Shown: positions 33,271-42,890 of the stretch, one piece after another
Numbering within the stretch: position 1 is the stretch's first letter
How the letters are laid out: each line of letters starts with the position of its first letter
Assembly: GCF_021462225.1 (NCBI RefSeq)
Contig: NC_061803.1
Location: 38,090,174 to 38,154,173, forward strand
From: Girardinichthys multiradiatus
Taxonomy: Eukaryota; Chordata; Actinopteri; Cyprinodontiformes; Goodeidae
DNA length: 64,000 bases
Direction of reading: 5' to 3'
The notes under the pieces: generated by a model
What the model saw: the letters and a program-made list of their open reading frames with translations, nothing else
What the model was told of the DNA's origin: nothing
Databases searched by the model: none
Program-made: the position numbers and the translations under genes

Positions 33271-33354
33271 AATATTGACATCTTTCCTGCTGACTGTCAT
33301 ACCTTCGTGACGTGGCTGCCCCCAATGTCTGCCTGTCCTTTTCAACACTTACCT
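33271..33354 (+). CDS. Ulp1/SUMO-protease exon 2
   Basis: Acceptor TTCCTTGAAG and donor CCT|GTAAGA. 84 bases in phase 0, reading NIDIFPADCHTFVTWLPPMS then ACPFQHLP. Confidence 0.6.
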
Positions 33355-33450
33355 GTAAGATTTGCATGAAGTTTGATTGATTGATTGATTGATTGATTTA
33401 TTTTTTATCTCTTGCAGTAACTCTATAATCATTTTTCATTGAGTACATAG

Positions 33451-33516
33451 GCAGATGCAAGCAGTAAGGACACATTGGTCTTTCCCTCTTGGAGGCCAGG
33501 TCACTGGATGATCTGT
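33451..33516 (+). CDS. Ulp1/SUMO-protease exon 3, catalytic His
   Basis: Acceptor GAGTACATAG and donor TGT|GTAAGT. 66 bases in phase 0 include DTLVFPSWRPGHWMIC; GHW carries the catalytic His of the C48 family. Confidence 0.65.
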
Positions 33517-33690
33517 GTAAGTTTTATTCCTGACGATTTTCCTCTTATTAGTGTTTGAACTTCTGATGTATTGTCTTATTTTACCTTGTTGCACCAAATG
33601 TTAACATATGTAATTCAAGCTTGATGTGCATGTTTGCGGTTGTACTTCATGTCCATACTTACCTTTGCAACATGTTTAAAAATGTTTCAG

Positions 33691-33738
33691 GTCATCAAGC
33701 CAAAGTTGAGAGAAAGTTATTTCCTCAACTCTCTGCAA
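33691..33738 (+). CDS. Ulp1/SUMO-protease exon 4
   Basis: Acceptor ATGTTTCAG, probable donor CAA|GTGCAA. Reads VIKPKLRESYFLNSLQ. The position equivalent to the catalytic Asp (Y-x-D-S in Ulp1) is Asn here, which still supports a papain-like His-Asn-Cys arrangement. The junction to the next exon does not keep phase, so an intermediate exon may be missed. Confidence 0.55.
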
Positions 33739-34033
33739 GTGCAAGGGCCTCATGATGAGGCATACAGAGGGTTCCGTGCTCTTCCATGGTTGTTTGCATT
33801 ATTCTCTGGCTCTTCTCATACCAAGTTCAGATGTGGGACATGAGCCATGCATGCAGTTCATAAGAGGGACATTCTATAAACCCCTTTCTTTTGTTGTTTT
33901 TTGTTGCTTGATTCGTTCCAAAAAAGTTGCATGAAAAATGTTTGAGTTAGGCGTGTTCATAAGCCCATTGCTTGACTTGTGTCAAACAATGTAAGAAGGT
34001 GTTAAATTTTGTTTTCTCTTAACTTCTCTTTAG

Positions 34034-34094
34034 CAATATATGTCAAAAGCTGTGTCCTGGACTGTGGACACAGTTTACCACTGAGGTCATTGAG
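34034..34094 (+). CDS. Possible Ulp1 linker exon
   Basis: Acceptor CTCTTTAG and donor GAG|GTATGT, 61 bases. Its end phase (AG|A) fits the next exon exactly. The upstream phase is unresolved. Confidence 0.4.
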
Positions 34095-34201
34095 GTATGT
34101 GTGCTGATTTGCCACAGTTTTTGTTTTTAATATTGAAATGTAGTTTGCATTGCTGTAAAATATACAACTTTTTTTTCAACTTGACTCTAAAATGTTCCCA
34201 G

Positions 34202-34241
34202 ACAAGGACTCTCCCATAACTGTGGCATTTTCACATTGATG
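34202..34241 (+). CDS. Ulp1/SUMO-protease exon, catalytic Cys
   Basis: Acceptor TGTTCCCAG and donor ATG|GTAAGT. 40 bases reading QGLSHNCGIFTLM. Q...NCG corresponds to the oxyanion Gln and nucleophilic Cys block (Q....DCG.F) of C48 proteases; Asp before Cys is Asn here. Confidence 0.65.
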
Positions 34242-34326
34242 GTAAGTGTTGTTTCAAGCAATGCTTGTACATGACTATTTCAGTTTCATAATATGATAGT
34301 AGTTTTGTTATTATTCCTCTCTCTAG

Positions 34327-34371
34327 TATACTTTGTACATCACTCTTGGTGGGCAGTTTGACTTCTCAGAG
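34327..34371 (+). CDS. Ulp1/SUMO-protease exon, post-Cys helix
   Basis: Acceptor CTCTCTAG, donor GAG|GTACGT, 45 bases in phase 0: YTLYITLGGQFDFSE, the helix after the catalytic Cys. Confidence 0.6.
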
Positions 34372-34440
34372 GTACGTAATTATATGTCATTTAAAACTTA
34401 TTGGTTTGCAAGCTTATATTGTGTTTCTGTCCATAAACAG

Positions 34441-34502
34441 GCTGACATGCCAACCATTAGGCTATGGTGATATGTTCTCCTGCTTGAGTACTTTCCTGCA
34501 AG
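34441..34502 (+). pseudogene. Ulp1/SUMO-protease last exon, with in-frame TGA
   Basis: Acceptor CATAAACAG, donor AAG|GTAAAT. Reads ADMPTIRLW, TGA, YVLLLEYFPA. Relatives have two Trp in a row at this place, so TGG to TGA is the likely lesion, the only stop in the run of phase-consistent exons from 34034 to the end. Confidence 0.6.
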
Positions 34503-34717
34503 GTAAATGTACAGATCATATGTTGACATGAATGTCCAGACAATTTAGAAAATGTGTGTTATTATTGAAAGTCAGAATGTAATGGAAATTAAATCAAAAT
34601 TACATTGCTGTACTTCAGTGAAAGGATGTAAACTCTGTTCATCAAATGTTTTTTTTTCTTAAAAAATGTAGCTGTGATAGAGGTCAGATGGTCCTAAATT
34701 TCTTTTGTCTGTTCAAG

Positions 34718-34904
34718 GTCCACGATTAAGAGACAGTGTTCCAAGAAAAGACTGAAGGCAGCTCATCACCAAAGCGGGCAGACAGGTAGTGTTATGTTGC
34801 CTTCTAAAGGATGGATTTTGTATTTCATGCAAATCAATAATTCTCCACCTATGCTTGAGCATTAATCATTTGTTTTCCTTGTAGAAAACAACAGGGAAGA
34901 AGAG
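34718..34904 (+). CDS. Two short linker exons, basic then acidic
   Basis: Exon 34718-34785 (acceptor TGTTCAAG, donor CAG|GTAGTG) reads STIKRQCSKKRLKAAHHQSG, a plausible nuclear-localisation stretch. Exon 34885-34904 (acceptor CCTTGTAG, donor GAG|GTTAGC) reads ENNREEE. Phases 2-1-0 chain correctly from the protease exon to the F-box exon. Confidence 0.45.
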
Positions 34905-34995
34905 GTTAGCATTTTGCAGGTACATATCTACAACAGTCTTAGTGGTACTCACACAAGAATAAAATTGGTTTTTACAAAATGTCTTGTTATTTCAG

Positions 34996-35149
34996 CTAGC
35001 AGTGGACATATTGTATGAAATCCTTCTTCTTGTTGTGCTGGAGGAAGGAGACGCAGCGATGGGAAAATTATCACTGACATGCAAGAGGTTTCTGGACGTT
35101 GTGTCTCAGACATCATTCCGCAACAAGGCACATTTCCTGTGGTTGGACA
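34996..35149 (+). CDS. F-box-like exon
   Basis: Acceptor GTTATTTCAG, donor ACA|GTACGT. LAVDILYEILLLVVLEEGDA, then MGKLSLTCKRFLDVVSQTSF and FLWLD fit the F-box pattern (LP.E.L..I......L..L..VC+.....). An F-box would dock to Skp1 of an SCF ubiquitin ligase. The match is by pattern only. Confidence 0.5.
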
Positions 35150-35705
35150 GTACGTAATCAGAAAATTCAGCATTATTTTTCACATGTTGCTCCTGCACTA
35201 ACATGTATTGTATGGATTATAGCAGGTCTGTGTTATTCTGGCATCACACAGTAGTTTGAACTAACATTACACAGTGCTTCCATGCAGACAGAAAAGACAA
35301 CCTTTTTTGGATTTTTTTCCATATTAGGACCCTAACAAATATCATCTTCGTTGTCCTATAATGTTAGGTTTGTCTTCACCAAGACTTGTGTTTTCATTGA
35401 ATTTTAATTACTTCAGAGGTTTTGCAGACATAATAAAACAATACATGAGTCATTGGCCTTAGCTGCACAACATTAAAAAGTGAAACTGTTTTACATGGAT
35501 CCACAAATTACTTCCTTTATAGTTCCATTTTTAGTTACATAGTTACATTTTAAACATCAGGCGTTAATTGAAATTTTCTGTCACCTAGGACTTTTGCACT
35601 GCATGTTGAATACATTGGGAAAGGGAAAGGCCTTGTCTTTATGCAAGTGCTACTTTGTAAAATGTTGTGTTTGGTGATTTTAATAATTTCTTTTTACAAT
35701 TGAAG

Positions 35706-36024
35706 GTGTCGTTGACTGGAAGAAATTCTCAAAAGAATTTCAGGCTGAGTACCAGAAGCCGTACCTCATATCAACCTGCTTAAGTTGTGGAAGCACATTT
35801 AAAGATTGTGGTGCTGGTTACTGGGGCAATGACAAACGAGGACAGCTGAGAGGCTTTTATTCTGAACCCAGTACTCCAGGATACTGCAGACACTTCTGCG
35901 CCATGGATGCAGGGTTAGTTTCCCAGATTCCTACTGTAATTTCCTCCATCACATGAAGAAACACCCTAATGATACTATGTTGTTTTTTTTATTTTTTATT
36001 AATAGATGCTATGAAGAGTTTTAA
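35706..36024 (+). CDS. Terminal Cys-rich exons with stop codon
   Basis: Exon 35706-35913 continues in phase: VVDWKKFSKEFQAEYQKPYL, TCLSCGSTFKDCGAGYWG, GFYSEPSTPGYCRHFC. A CxxC...C...CxxxC layout suggests a small zinc-binding fold. The last exon 36006-36024 adds CYEEF and TAA. The phase matches (GG|A). Confidence 0.55.
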
Positions 36025-36095
36025 GATGTCTTCAAAAGTTAAATACTTCAGAAGTACACCACCACCAAGTGATGCCAGCACATTTTTTTATGTAA

Positions 36096-36101
36096 AATAA
36101 A
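36096..36101 (+). terminator. Poly(A) signal of the Zisupton-like gene
   Basis: AATAAA 72 bases after the stop codon, followed by a GT/T-rich stretch (CATGTTGTCTCTT). Confidence 0.55.
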
Positions 36102-36663
36102 CAACATCTGTAACTTCATGTTGTCTCTTATTGCTGCCTTTGTTGTGGGCTGTCAATGAGTCGAAATGTGATGATTTCTAGACTTTGTGTATAATATAGT
36201 ACAGTTTTTCAGTGTAGAGCAAATAGCTTTATCACTGCGTTTATTTTTGGCACATTAAGAGGCAGTTCTGCATGGTCATTATTACTGTTAGAAGATATAT
36301 CTGAAAGATAATCTGCCTTTACCCTGACATAAAGCTAAGTACATTATGAAGTAAGTGCATGCGTGTGAAAAAGATTTTTTTTAATGAACAAAACAAATTC
36401 ACAATAGTTTATGCAGTTATCAAAATGTACAAGAGGTTCATATGAATGCATTTTTCTGCAGTAAATAGTTTTATGTTAATGAAAGAATAATAGGACTGAC
36501 AGCAAAAAAACATTGTGAGCAATCAATGAAAACAAAACAACATGATTTACTGATTTAAAGAAAATGCAGATTGTTTATAAATATATATATATTTATATTT
36601 GACAACTACTCACTAATCTAGACATGTAGACTGATTCACATCCGCTTCACATTCGCTTCCTCC
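36102..36663. other. No recognisable feature
   Basis: AT-rich; should contain the right end of the Zisupton-like element if it is complete, but I see no inverted partner of the left side. Confidence 0.4.
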
Positions 36664-37110
36664 CTGATAACCTAAGCCACTCTAACTATAAGCTTAATCA
36701 AAAAGGAAAGTTTTAAGTCTAGCCTTAAAAGTAGACAGGGTGTCTGCCTCACGGACTAAAACTGGGAGCTGGTTCCACAGGAGAGGAGCCTGATAACTAA
36801 AAGATCTGCCTCCCATTCTACTTCTAGAGGCTCTAGGAACCACCAGTAAACCTGCAGTCTGAGAACAAAGTGGCCTGTTAGGACCATATGGAACAATGAG
36901 ATCACTGAAGTATGATGGAGCTAGATCATTAAGGGCTTTATATGTGAGGAGGAGAATTTTAAATTCTATTCTGGATTTAACAGGGAGCCAATGAAGGGAA
37001 GCTAAAATAGGAGAAATGTGATCTCTCTTTTTAATTTTCATCAGAACTCTTGCCGCAGCATTTTGAATCAGCTGAAGGCTTTTAACTGCATTTTGTGGAC
37101 ATCCTGATAG
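36664..37110 (-). mobile_element. L2 LINE C-terminal part, split by ERV (right half of element)
   Basis: On the minus strand an open frame 37041-36694 carries LHWLPVKSRIEFKILLLTYK, SQTAGLLVVPRASRSRMGG and STFKARLKTFLFD, ending at the natural stop. The other half lies at 44578-44944. The join is exact: the ERV inserted into GATAGATAAAGAATTAC with ATAAA duplicated. Confidence 0.85.
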
Positions 37111-37115
37111 ATAAA

Positions 37116-37310
37116 TGTTAGGGTTTGAAAACTTTTGTATTGTTTATCACTCATGTCTGCTCTAAGTGTCTTTCCCTCCTTACATGTCACAGAAAGGGAG
37201 ATGGGGAGAGGAATGAGTTATGCTTTTATCAGCAACATCTAGGGACTGGTACCGAGTCCTCACTCCCTCTCTGTTTAAAATCAAGACACATGAACCCTAA
37301 CCTTTCTGAC

Positions 37311-37376
<66 letters not shown>

Positions 37377-37535
37377 GAATGTTTGTTGAACTGTGTGTGA
37401 ACCAGCATGTATAAATAAAGAGAAAGGGGTGCCAACACTTTGTAGTCTGCACTGCAGAGTGTGAGCTACCCTTGCTGCAAGTAAAACTGACTCTGTATCG
37501 TCCTTGCCTCTGAGTTGATTAAATAATACCTAATA
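37116..37535 (+). mobile_element. ERV LTR1
   Basis: TGTTAGG start preceded by target duplication ATAAA (37111-37115). It has the CA-type microsatellite (37312-37373) and TATAAATAAAG. U3 matches LTR3, R/U5 matches the minus-strand LTR at 22.8 kb. It ends CCTAATA instead of CCTAACA and is followed by a second copy of the flank plus LTR start (TAGATAAATGTTAGGGTT). Confidence 0.8.
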
Positions 37536-37603
37536 GATAAATGTTAGGGTTAGGGTTGTATTTGTATTTAATCATGACTTATTCGTGATAAAAAAGGGGG
37601 GAC
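37536..37603 (+). other. Duplicated flank plus ERV 3' internal stub and polypurine tract
   Basis: GATAAATGTTAGGGTTAGGG is followed by the last about 45 bases of ERV internal sequence (TTTGTATTTAATCATGACTT onward), identical to 44113-44155, ending in the polypurine tract AAAAAAGGGGGGA (37590-37602). A provirus 3' end thus precedes LTR2, meaning two proviral units once lay in tandem. Confidence 0.75.
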
Positions 37604-37976
37604 TGTTAGGGTTTGAAAACCTTTGTATTGTTTATCACTCATGTCTGCTCTAAGTGCCTTTCCCTCCTACATGCCACAGGAAGGGAGATGGGGACAGGAG
37701 TGAGTTATGCTTTTATCATCTAAGGGCTGCTCAACAAGTCCCATTCTCCCTCTGTTTAAAATCAAGACACATGAACCCTAACCTTTCTGACCCCCCCCCC
37801 CCCCCCCCCCCCCCCCCTCACACACACACACATGTTTGTTGAACTGTGTGTGAACCAGCATGTGTAAATAAAGAGAGAGGGGTGCCAACACTTTGTAGTC
37901 TGTACTGCAGAGCTACCCTTGCAAGTAAATTGACTGTATCGTTCTTGCCTCTGAGTTGACTAAATAATACCTAACA
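37604..37976 (+). mobile_element. ERV LTR2 (5' LTR of the longer unit)
   Basis: 373 bp, TGTTAGG...CCTAACA, with a poly-C tract (37791-37817) where LTR1 and LTR3 have CA repeats. U3 matches the 22.8-kb LTR, R/U5 matches LTR3. It is preceded by a polypurine tract and followed by a primer-binding site, so it serves as both a 3' and a 5' LTR. Confidence 0.85.
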
Positions 37977-37982
37977 TTAACT

Positions 37983-38000
37983 TGGTCCTTCGAGCCGGAT
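37983..38000 (+). promoter_or_regulatory. Primer-binding site for tRNA-Tyr
   Basis: TGGTCCTTCGAGCCGGAT, 6 bases after LTR2, identical to the minus-strand copy at 22759-22776 and complementary to the tRNA-Tyr 3' end. Confidence 0.85.
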
Positions 38001-38274
38001 ATTATAAGAATTAAACTGATCTAATTTTTCTTTGCAGTGACGTCGAGTTAAGCGCTGCCGCACAGCCGCACCTAGGCCTAGTGGCTGAAAGTCCCGGTGT
38101 GTGACATTCGCATCTAGCCGGTGGGTTATCGTCTTGCTCGACGCCGGGTGACTCCGGGAGGTCCGACAGAGTCACCTAGAAGTCAACTCCGAGATGAGAT
38201 AGCTTTAAAATACAGTACATGAGATAAGAGTAAGCGCTATATAAATAAAAGAAGAAAAGTACTTAAAAGTCGTT

Positions 38275-38553
38275 GGTAGTGTGTCGCCGGTAAGGACACT
38301 GCATTGGATAGGTTTTATTTCGCCGCAAGGAAATAGCGATAAATTTAGGTAGGATCTTGCCGCAAGGAGATCAGAAACGACTAGGTAGTGTGTTGCCAGT
38401 AAGGACACTGCTTTGGATAGGTTTTATTTCACTGCAAGGAAATAGCAATAAATTTAGGTAAGATCTCGCTGCAAGGAGATCAGAAACGACTAGGTAATTC
38501 CACCGTAAGGGAACTGGATAATTTGGTTGGTAACATTTCGCCAAAAGGAAAAG
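38275..38553 (+). repeat. Leader hairpin array with a 109-bp tandem duplication
   Basis: Eight hairpins of the type seen at 22.3-22.5 kb: 38281-38299, 38316-38335, 38353-38372, 38390-38408, 38425-38444, 38462-38481, 38496-38515 and a decayed one at 38534-38553. The first three are duplicated as a 109-base unit (38275-38383, 38384-38492). The first hairpin has stem GTGT/ACAC where the other provirus has GTCT/AGAC, a paired C-G to G-C exchange. Confidence 0.75.
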
Positions 38554-38790
38554 AATTTAAATGTTGCATAATAAGGGAGCTCATAAACTAGGCTAGGTCG
38601 ACCATACATATTGCTGAAGGGACATACATATGTCAAAATACTAACTGTGTGAGTGCTGCTGTGTGTGTTTGGAGGACTAAGCATTTTTGGAAGAATCATA
38701 GCAAGATTCTGTTGGTCCTGTGTTTTCTTTTGCCCAGATTAAAAATACTTTTTATCTGGGACATTCACACTCTACAAATATATCTGGGTG

Positions 38791-41700
38791 AGAAGTTGCT
38801 GTGTATTATTATTTTTTATTTTTTTATTACACATTAACCATCATCTCCTAAAAAATTAAAGGAAAAGGTGGGGATGATTGTGTTAAATGTGCTTTAACTT
38901 GGGAAGATAAGTTTGGTTTTTCACAGAGTGGAAGTTTGAGTGTAAATAGTTTAAATAGTTTCAAGTAAAACAGTTGATGGATGGAGATGAGAAAAATAAA
39001 AAACATAACAAAAAGATTAAATAGCACAGAGTGCATCAATTAAGGTGTTAAAGAGTTAAAACTTTCCTGCAGGAAGTTTCGTTTGTCTTAAATATTGCGA
39101 TCAGTCAGAAAAGAAAGGAGTATAGTGCATGTTATGGTGGACAACTGACTGACTGACTGATATTTTTGTGTGCAAAATGTGAACCTATACTAAACTTTTT
39201 CATCTGCCTCTCTCACACACACATACACACATGTATGGGATTTGAGTGCAACATCTGCATTTTTGAGTCTGGACTTTAGAAACCTGCCCTTCCCATGGCT
39301 ACTCCACCAGAGACGCTTCTTCAGCATGGCCTGAAAGAGAGAGAGCCTGCCTGTCTGCCTGCTGCTGCAAATCACAGTGTGAGTTTCCACCAGAACGAAA
39401 CTCAGAAGAAGTCTGGCCCCAAACCCACTGAGATGGACAACGATCCATGCTGCTGCAGAGCCAGAAGAGCGATACACTGGATTTATATTGAAAGCACATC
39501 TTATGTGGGCAGAAGAGAAACAGGCCGGAGCAAAGTTTCTTCTTTCTCTCTCCTGGAGAAGTTAAAGTGGACAAGGAGTGAATGTCCCACCAACAGACCT
39601 GAAAGGCTTGGGTTGTTTTTGGACCGATAGAGGACTGTGTGCCATGACAGTCTGACTCTGGAGCGATTAAGAAACTGAGGGGGGTAACGTACAAACACAC
39701 ACACATTTGCATAAATCTTTTTATTTATTAACCGCTGCTCATGTGACACGCTTGCTTGACGTTGACAGATATAGCGGGTTAAAATATTATTTTAGGGTTA
39801 GAAAAGTATCTTCAAAAGGGTGATAACTTAGCTCATTTAATACTTTCCAGTTAATTCTTTTAGAGAAACAAATTCTCTTTCGTCGTGGAATATTCAGGGT
39901 CATTTATTATAGTTATTAAAAGTTATTAAAATGCAGAGGAAGTTACAACATTTCCAAAACTCACCAGTAACCATGTGTTTCTATGTCATTCTCAGGACAG
40001 ATCTCATGAAGGAGCATTTTCAAAACCCATTGCATGTGTAACGCCTGATGGGCTTCTCTTTCAGCCATTATTTTCTGTTGTCAGAGTTTGTATCCCATAA
40101 ATCTAATGGTTAGAGACCTCATTAAAACAGGCTTAGTTCTACTGCAGATGGTCTTCATACAGTCTCTGACACAGTACTTACAGTGGGGTGCAGTTTTTGT
40201 TCGCAAGTGCTAACTGACGCATGTGGAAGGTACAAATTCATTGTTTTTCACAGCAACTTCTGGGAAGAGGTTAAATAATTTTTTTTTCCTTCCCTCTTCT
40301 GATTCATGCAGCGTGTTGATTTACACTGTACCTTATATCAGGTCCTGACAAAAACTATGAAAGGCTTGGTTCTGCAGGTTCTTTTTTCTCCCTTTGGGGA
40401 AGGAAAGGAAATCTAATCAGTTCTGTGCTGCACAGAAATATTAAAACACTTGTTGTTTTCTAAGATATCACCAGCTAAAACTTTTAAAACTTTTGAGAGT
40501 AATTGGTTTTGTTAAACACATTTTCCTTGGTAAAACAAACCTTTAAAATGAGAATGGAAAAAATTGGGTTATTTTTGAAGGTAAGAAAGAATTTGATTGG
40601 ACAGTGGTACGACACAAAAAAAAATTAAAATAGATCTAAGCCAAGTCATTTGGTGGCTTTGAAATGCAAAAATACTCAAAATTTCTACTCTAGGGGACAC
40701 AGATTGGGGTTGAAGAGTTTTGTTTTGGAACCAAGGTTAGGATTTTTATAACGGAATAAAGAAAATCCTTCATTTTAGGAAAAGAAAAGAAATAAAGGCT
40801 CTCTCAATACTAAAGAGGATGGTCGGCTCAAACTCCAGTCTCCTTGTTTGATTTCTTAGGGTTTAAAGATTAAAAGAATACATGTGTGTACAAAGGTACA
40901 CAAGGTAATTTCAGATTACTAAATCATAAAATATTGGAACATTTATCAGCATTTGGATTATTAAAGAGGGGTTCTATAATAATTCACTCCCCAACTCTCA
41001 AAATTTAAATAGCCAAATTAAGGAAAATTATGTGTGTCTTCCCTTTGAAACGCTATGTGGAAAAAAGTCCAGTTTGGTGTCAAGTTTCTTATCTTAATTT
41101 CTGATTAAGTCAAACACTGCAGTTTTTGTTTTGTTTGGGTATACCATAAAAATGTCAACGCCAGCTTAAAATACTTCTTTGCATTTAACCTGAGCAGAGA
41201 AATTATTGAATGCAGCTGCGATCAAATTGAGAAACAAAAAGAGAATTATAACAATAACTCTCAGGATTGTAGTTATTATTATTACAGAGTTACAGTACAA
41301 AGAATTGGCAAAAGGTTTCAGCATCAGTGAATTTGGATTCATTTAAGAGAAAACTGTTGCTGTGCTTCTAAATAGTTTGAGATCTCTTTGGACTATGTGC
41401 ACTCATCTTAAAAAGGATGCTGAAGATTGTCATAACAAGATTGATCAATTACAGCATTAAAAGATATGGCTGAGAAAACATATTCTGAAAAGAGATTGTT
41501 AAAAATGTTTTTGAATTCTTGAAGCTTCAAATATGGCCATTTGTCTGTCTTTGATGTTTTGTCTTTGTTTTGTTGGAATGAATGTTTGTTTGTATGTTGC
41601 ATGACACAATAATCCATGTTTAGAATAATGTTTTTAAATCCAAGATTGATTAAAACTTTGAGTTTTCAGGAGAGTTAAGAAGCAGCTTGTTTCTGAGGTA

Positions 41701-42609
41701 GGTGCATGTTAACAGTTTTGCAGTTTAAGGTACACTAAGATGCGTTTGAATGAAGAAACTGTGGGTCCGCCCATAGGCTGCCCATCAGAGGTTAGTGCTG
41801 CCTGACTCCGCCCACCTACCAGGTTGGTTCATGTCTTCACTTTCATGGAAACGCTCAGCACCTCCCTTCCTTAGTTTTAACACTGTTTAAGAGACAATAG
41901 AATCAAAATGCTTGTTTTTTGTATAATAATTAAGGATGTAGCATGACATTTAGATAGATTTATGTGTTTTACTATTAAAAGGTTAATGAAATAGTTTAAA
42001 CTAATTTGAAGAATTAGTTTTGCATACAGAATCACTGGTGATTTATTAGATTGAAAGTTTTCCCTGGTGCCATTAAGCTAACTGACAGTTCAAGATATGC
42101 CAAAAGTAAGGAATATATTTTTGATAAAGAATCAGAGTTATGATTTCATACTTGACAGGAATTATTTATTAGATTAAATTTGTAGAGTGTATGCGTCAAA
42201 ATTACATTGGATTTCCATTAATCTAATACTTATCTTCATACAAGACAAATCAGGATGATATGTGACTTATTTCTAAGTGAAATATTGATGAACTGTACAA
42301 CGACTGAAGTTTGTGTTTTGTTGTTAATGGAACTAAGTTGCAGTTAAAAACATCTGGATTTTATTTATGTTGCTTTCATTAAATTCATAGAGACACATAG
42401 TTATGTCAGAATTTATTTCTTTGGTTCTATGTAATGTGATCTTGGTTACTAGAACATTCTTGTTTAAACCTTTTGCTGGATTGTCACGTGTTGGACCCTG
42501 CGCCAGAAGGGGGGAATGTCAGAATAAAGTTACATGGGGATATTGCCAAGATAAATTTTTTCCACATCTTTGTGTGAAGATAGGATGTTGTTTTACTGTC
42601 AAAACCTGT
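38791..42609. other. ERV internal region without gag, protease or RT
   Basis: No retroviral domain is recognisable on either strand. The one frame that stands out is 39295-39630 (see separate entry). The rest is AT-rich with short spurious frames. It may be unrelated DNA acquired by the provirus, or fully decayed. Confidence 0.4.
39295..39630 (+). CDS. Unrecognised 111-codon ORF inside the ERV
   Basis: Starts MATPPETLLQHG, has a CCCRARR cluster near residue 51 and a basic C-terminal half ending LFLDR. No family recognised, no signal peptide or membrane segment. It lies between leader and integrase remnant, in sequence of higher GC than its surroundings. It could be an accessory-type ORF, part of a captured transcript, or chance. 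Confidence 0.2.
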   Translation: MATPPETLLQHGLKEREPACLPAAANHSVSFHQNETQKKSGPKPTEMDNDPCCCRARRAIHWIYIESTSYVGRRETGRSKVSSFSLLEKLKWTRSECPTNRPERLGLFLDR

Positions 42610-42890
42610 CCACTGTGTTTTTTCAAGTTTCACAGACGGTGAAGGCTGCATTACCAGAAACAGCCACTTCCACCCTCCAGTCCTTTATTCCTGGCGACTG
42701 GATTCTGATCAGAGAATCTAGGAGAAAACACTGGAAGTCCAGGCGTTGGAATGGCCCATATCAGATCCTACTAGACACCCAGGAAAGCTACAGGAAAGCT
42801 CCAGCTCCTCCAGCTTCATCTGGCTTCCAGGACACAAGTCATCTTCCAACTGGATCATCCACGGCCCGAAAGGTGTGAGGACAGCGGACC
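42610..42890 (+). pseudogene. ERV integrase C-terminal domain remnant
   Basis: PGDWILIRESRRKHWKSRRW followed by GPYQILLDTQ is the SH3-like DNA-binding end of gammaretroviral-type integrase. Continuity breaks just after (the expected TAVKV...TWIHASH block is scrambled by frameshift). No catalytic DDE core is visible upstream. Confidence 0.7.

Larger units (their letters stand above)
28500..36101 (+). mobile_element. Zisupton-like (KDZ superfamily) DNA transposon gene, multi-exon
   Basis: Zisupton was described from platyfish as a large multi-exon transposon combining zinc fingers, a transposase-like region and a Ulp1/SUMO-protease end. All these parts occur here in that order, split by GT-AG introns, with a further F-box-like and Cys-rich module and a poly(A) signal at 36096. 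A Tc1 (30893-32500) and a SINE (32792-33035) lie in introns or between exons. Lesions: a frame change near 29480, gaps in the transposase core and one in-frame TGA. I could not find subterminal inverted repeats or the 8-bp duplication, so the outer ends are unknown. A domesticated or HMGXB3-like host gene is the alternative. Confidence 0.6.

Noticed and set aside
37229..37438. ORF rich in Val-Cys repeats
   Set aside because: Translation of the CA/TG microsatellite in LTR1.
37541..37556. Interstitial telomere repeat (TTAGGGTTAGGG)
   Set aside because: Only two units, produced by the ERV LTR start TGTTAGGGTT repeated at the recombination scar.
38275..38553. CRISPR-like spaced repeats
   Set aside because: Short similar motifs at 25-40 base spacing, but the conserved part is a hairpin loop in a retroviral leader of a vertebrate genome; no constant repeat/unique spacer pattern.
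39299..39712. 137-codon minus-strand ORF
   Set aside because: Shadow of low-complexity sequence opposite the 111-codon frame; no recognisable motif.
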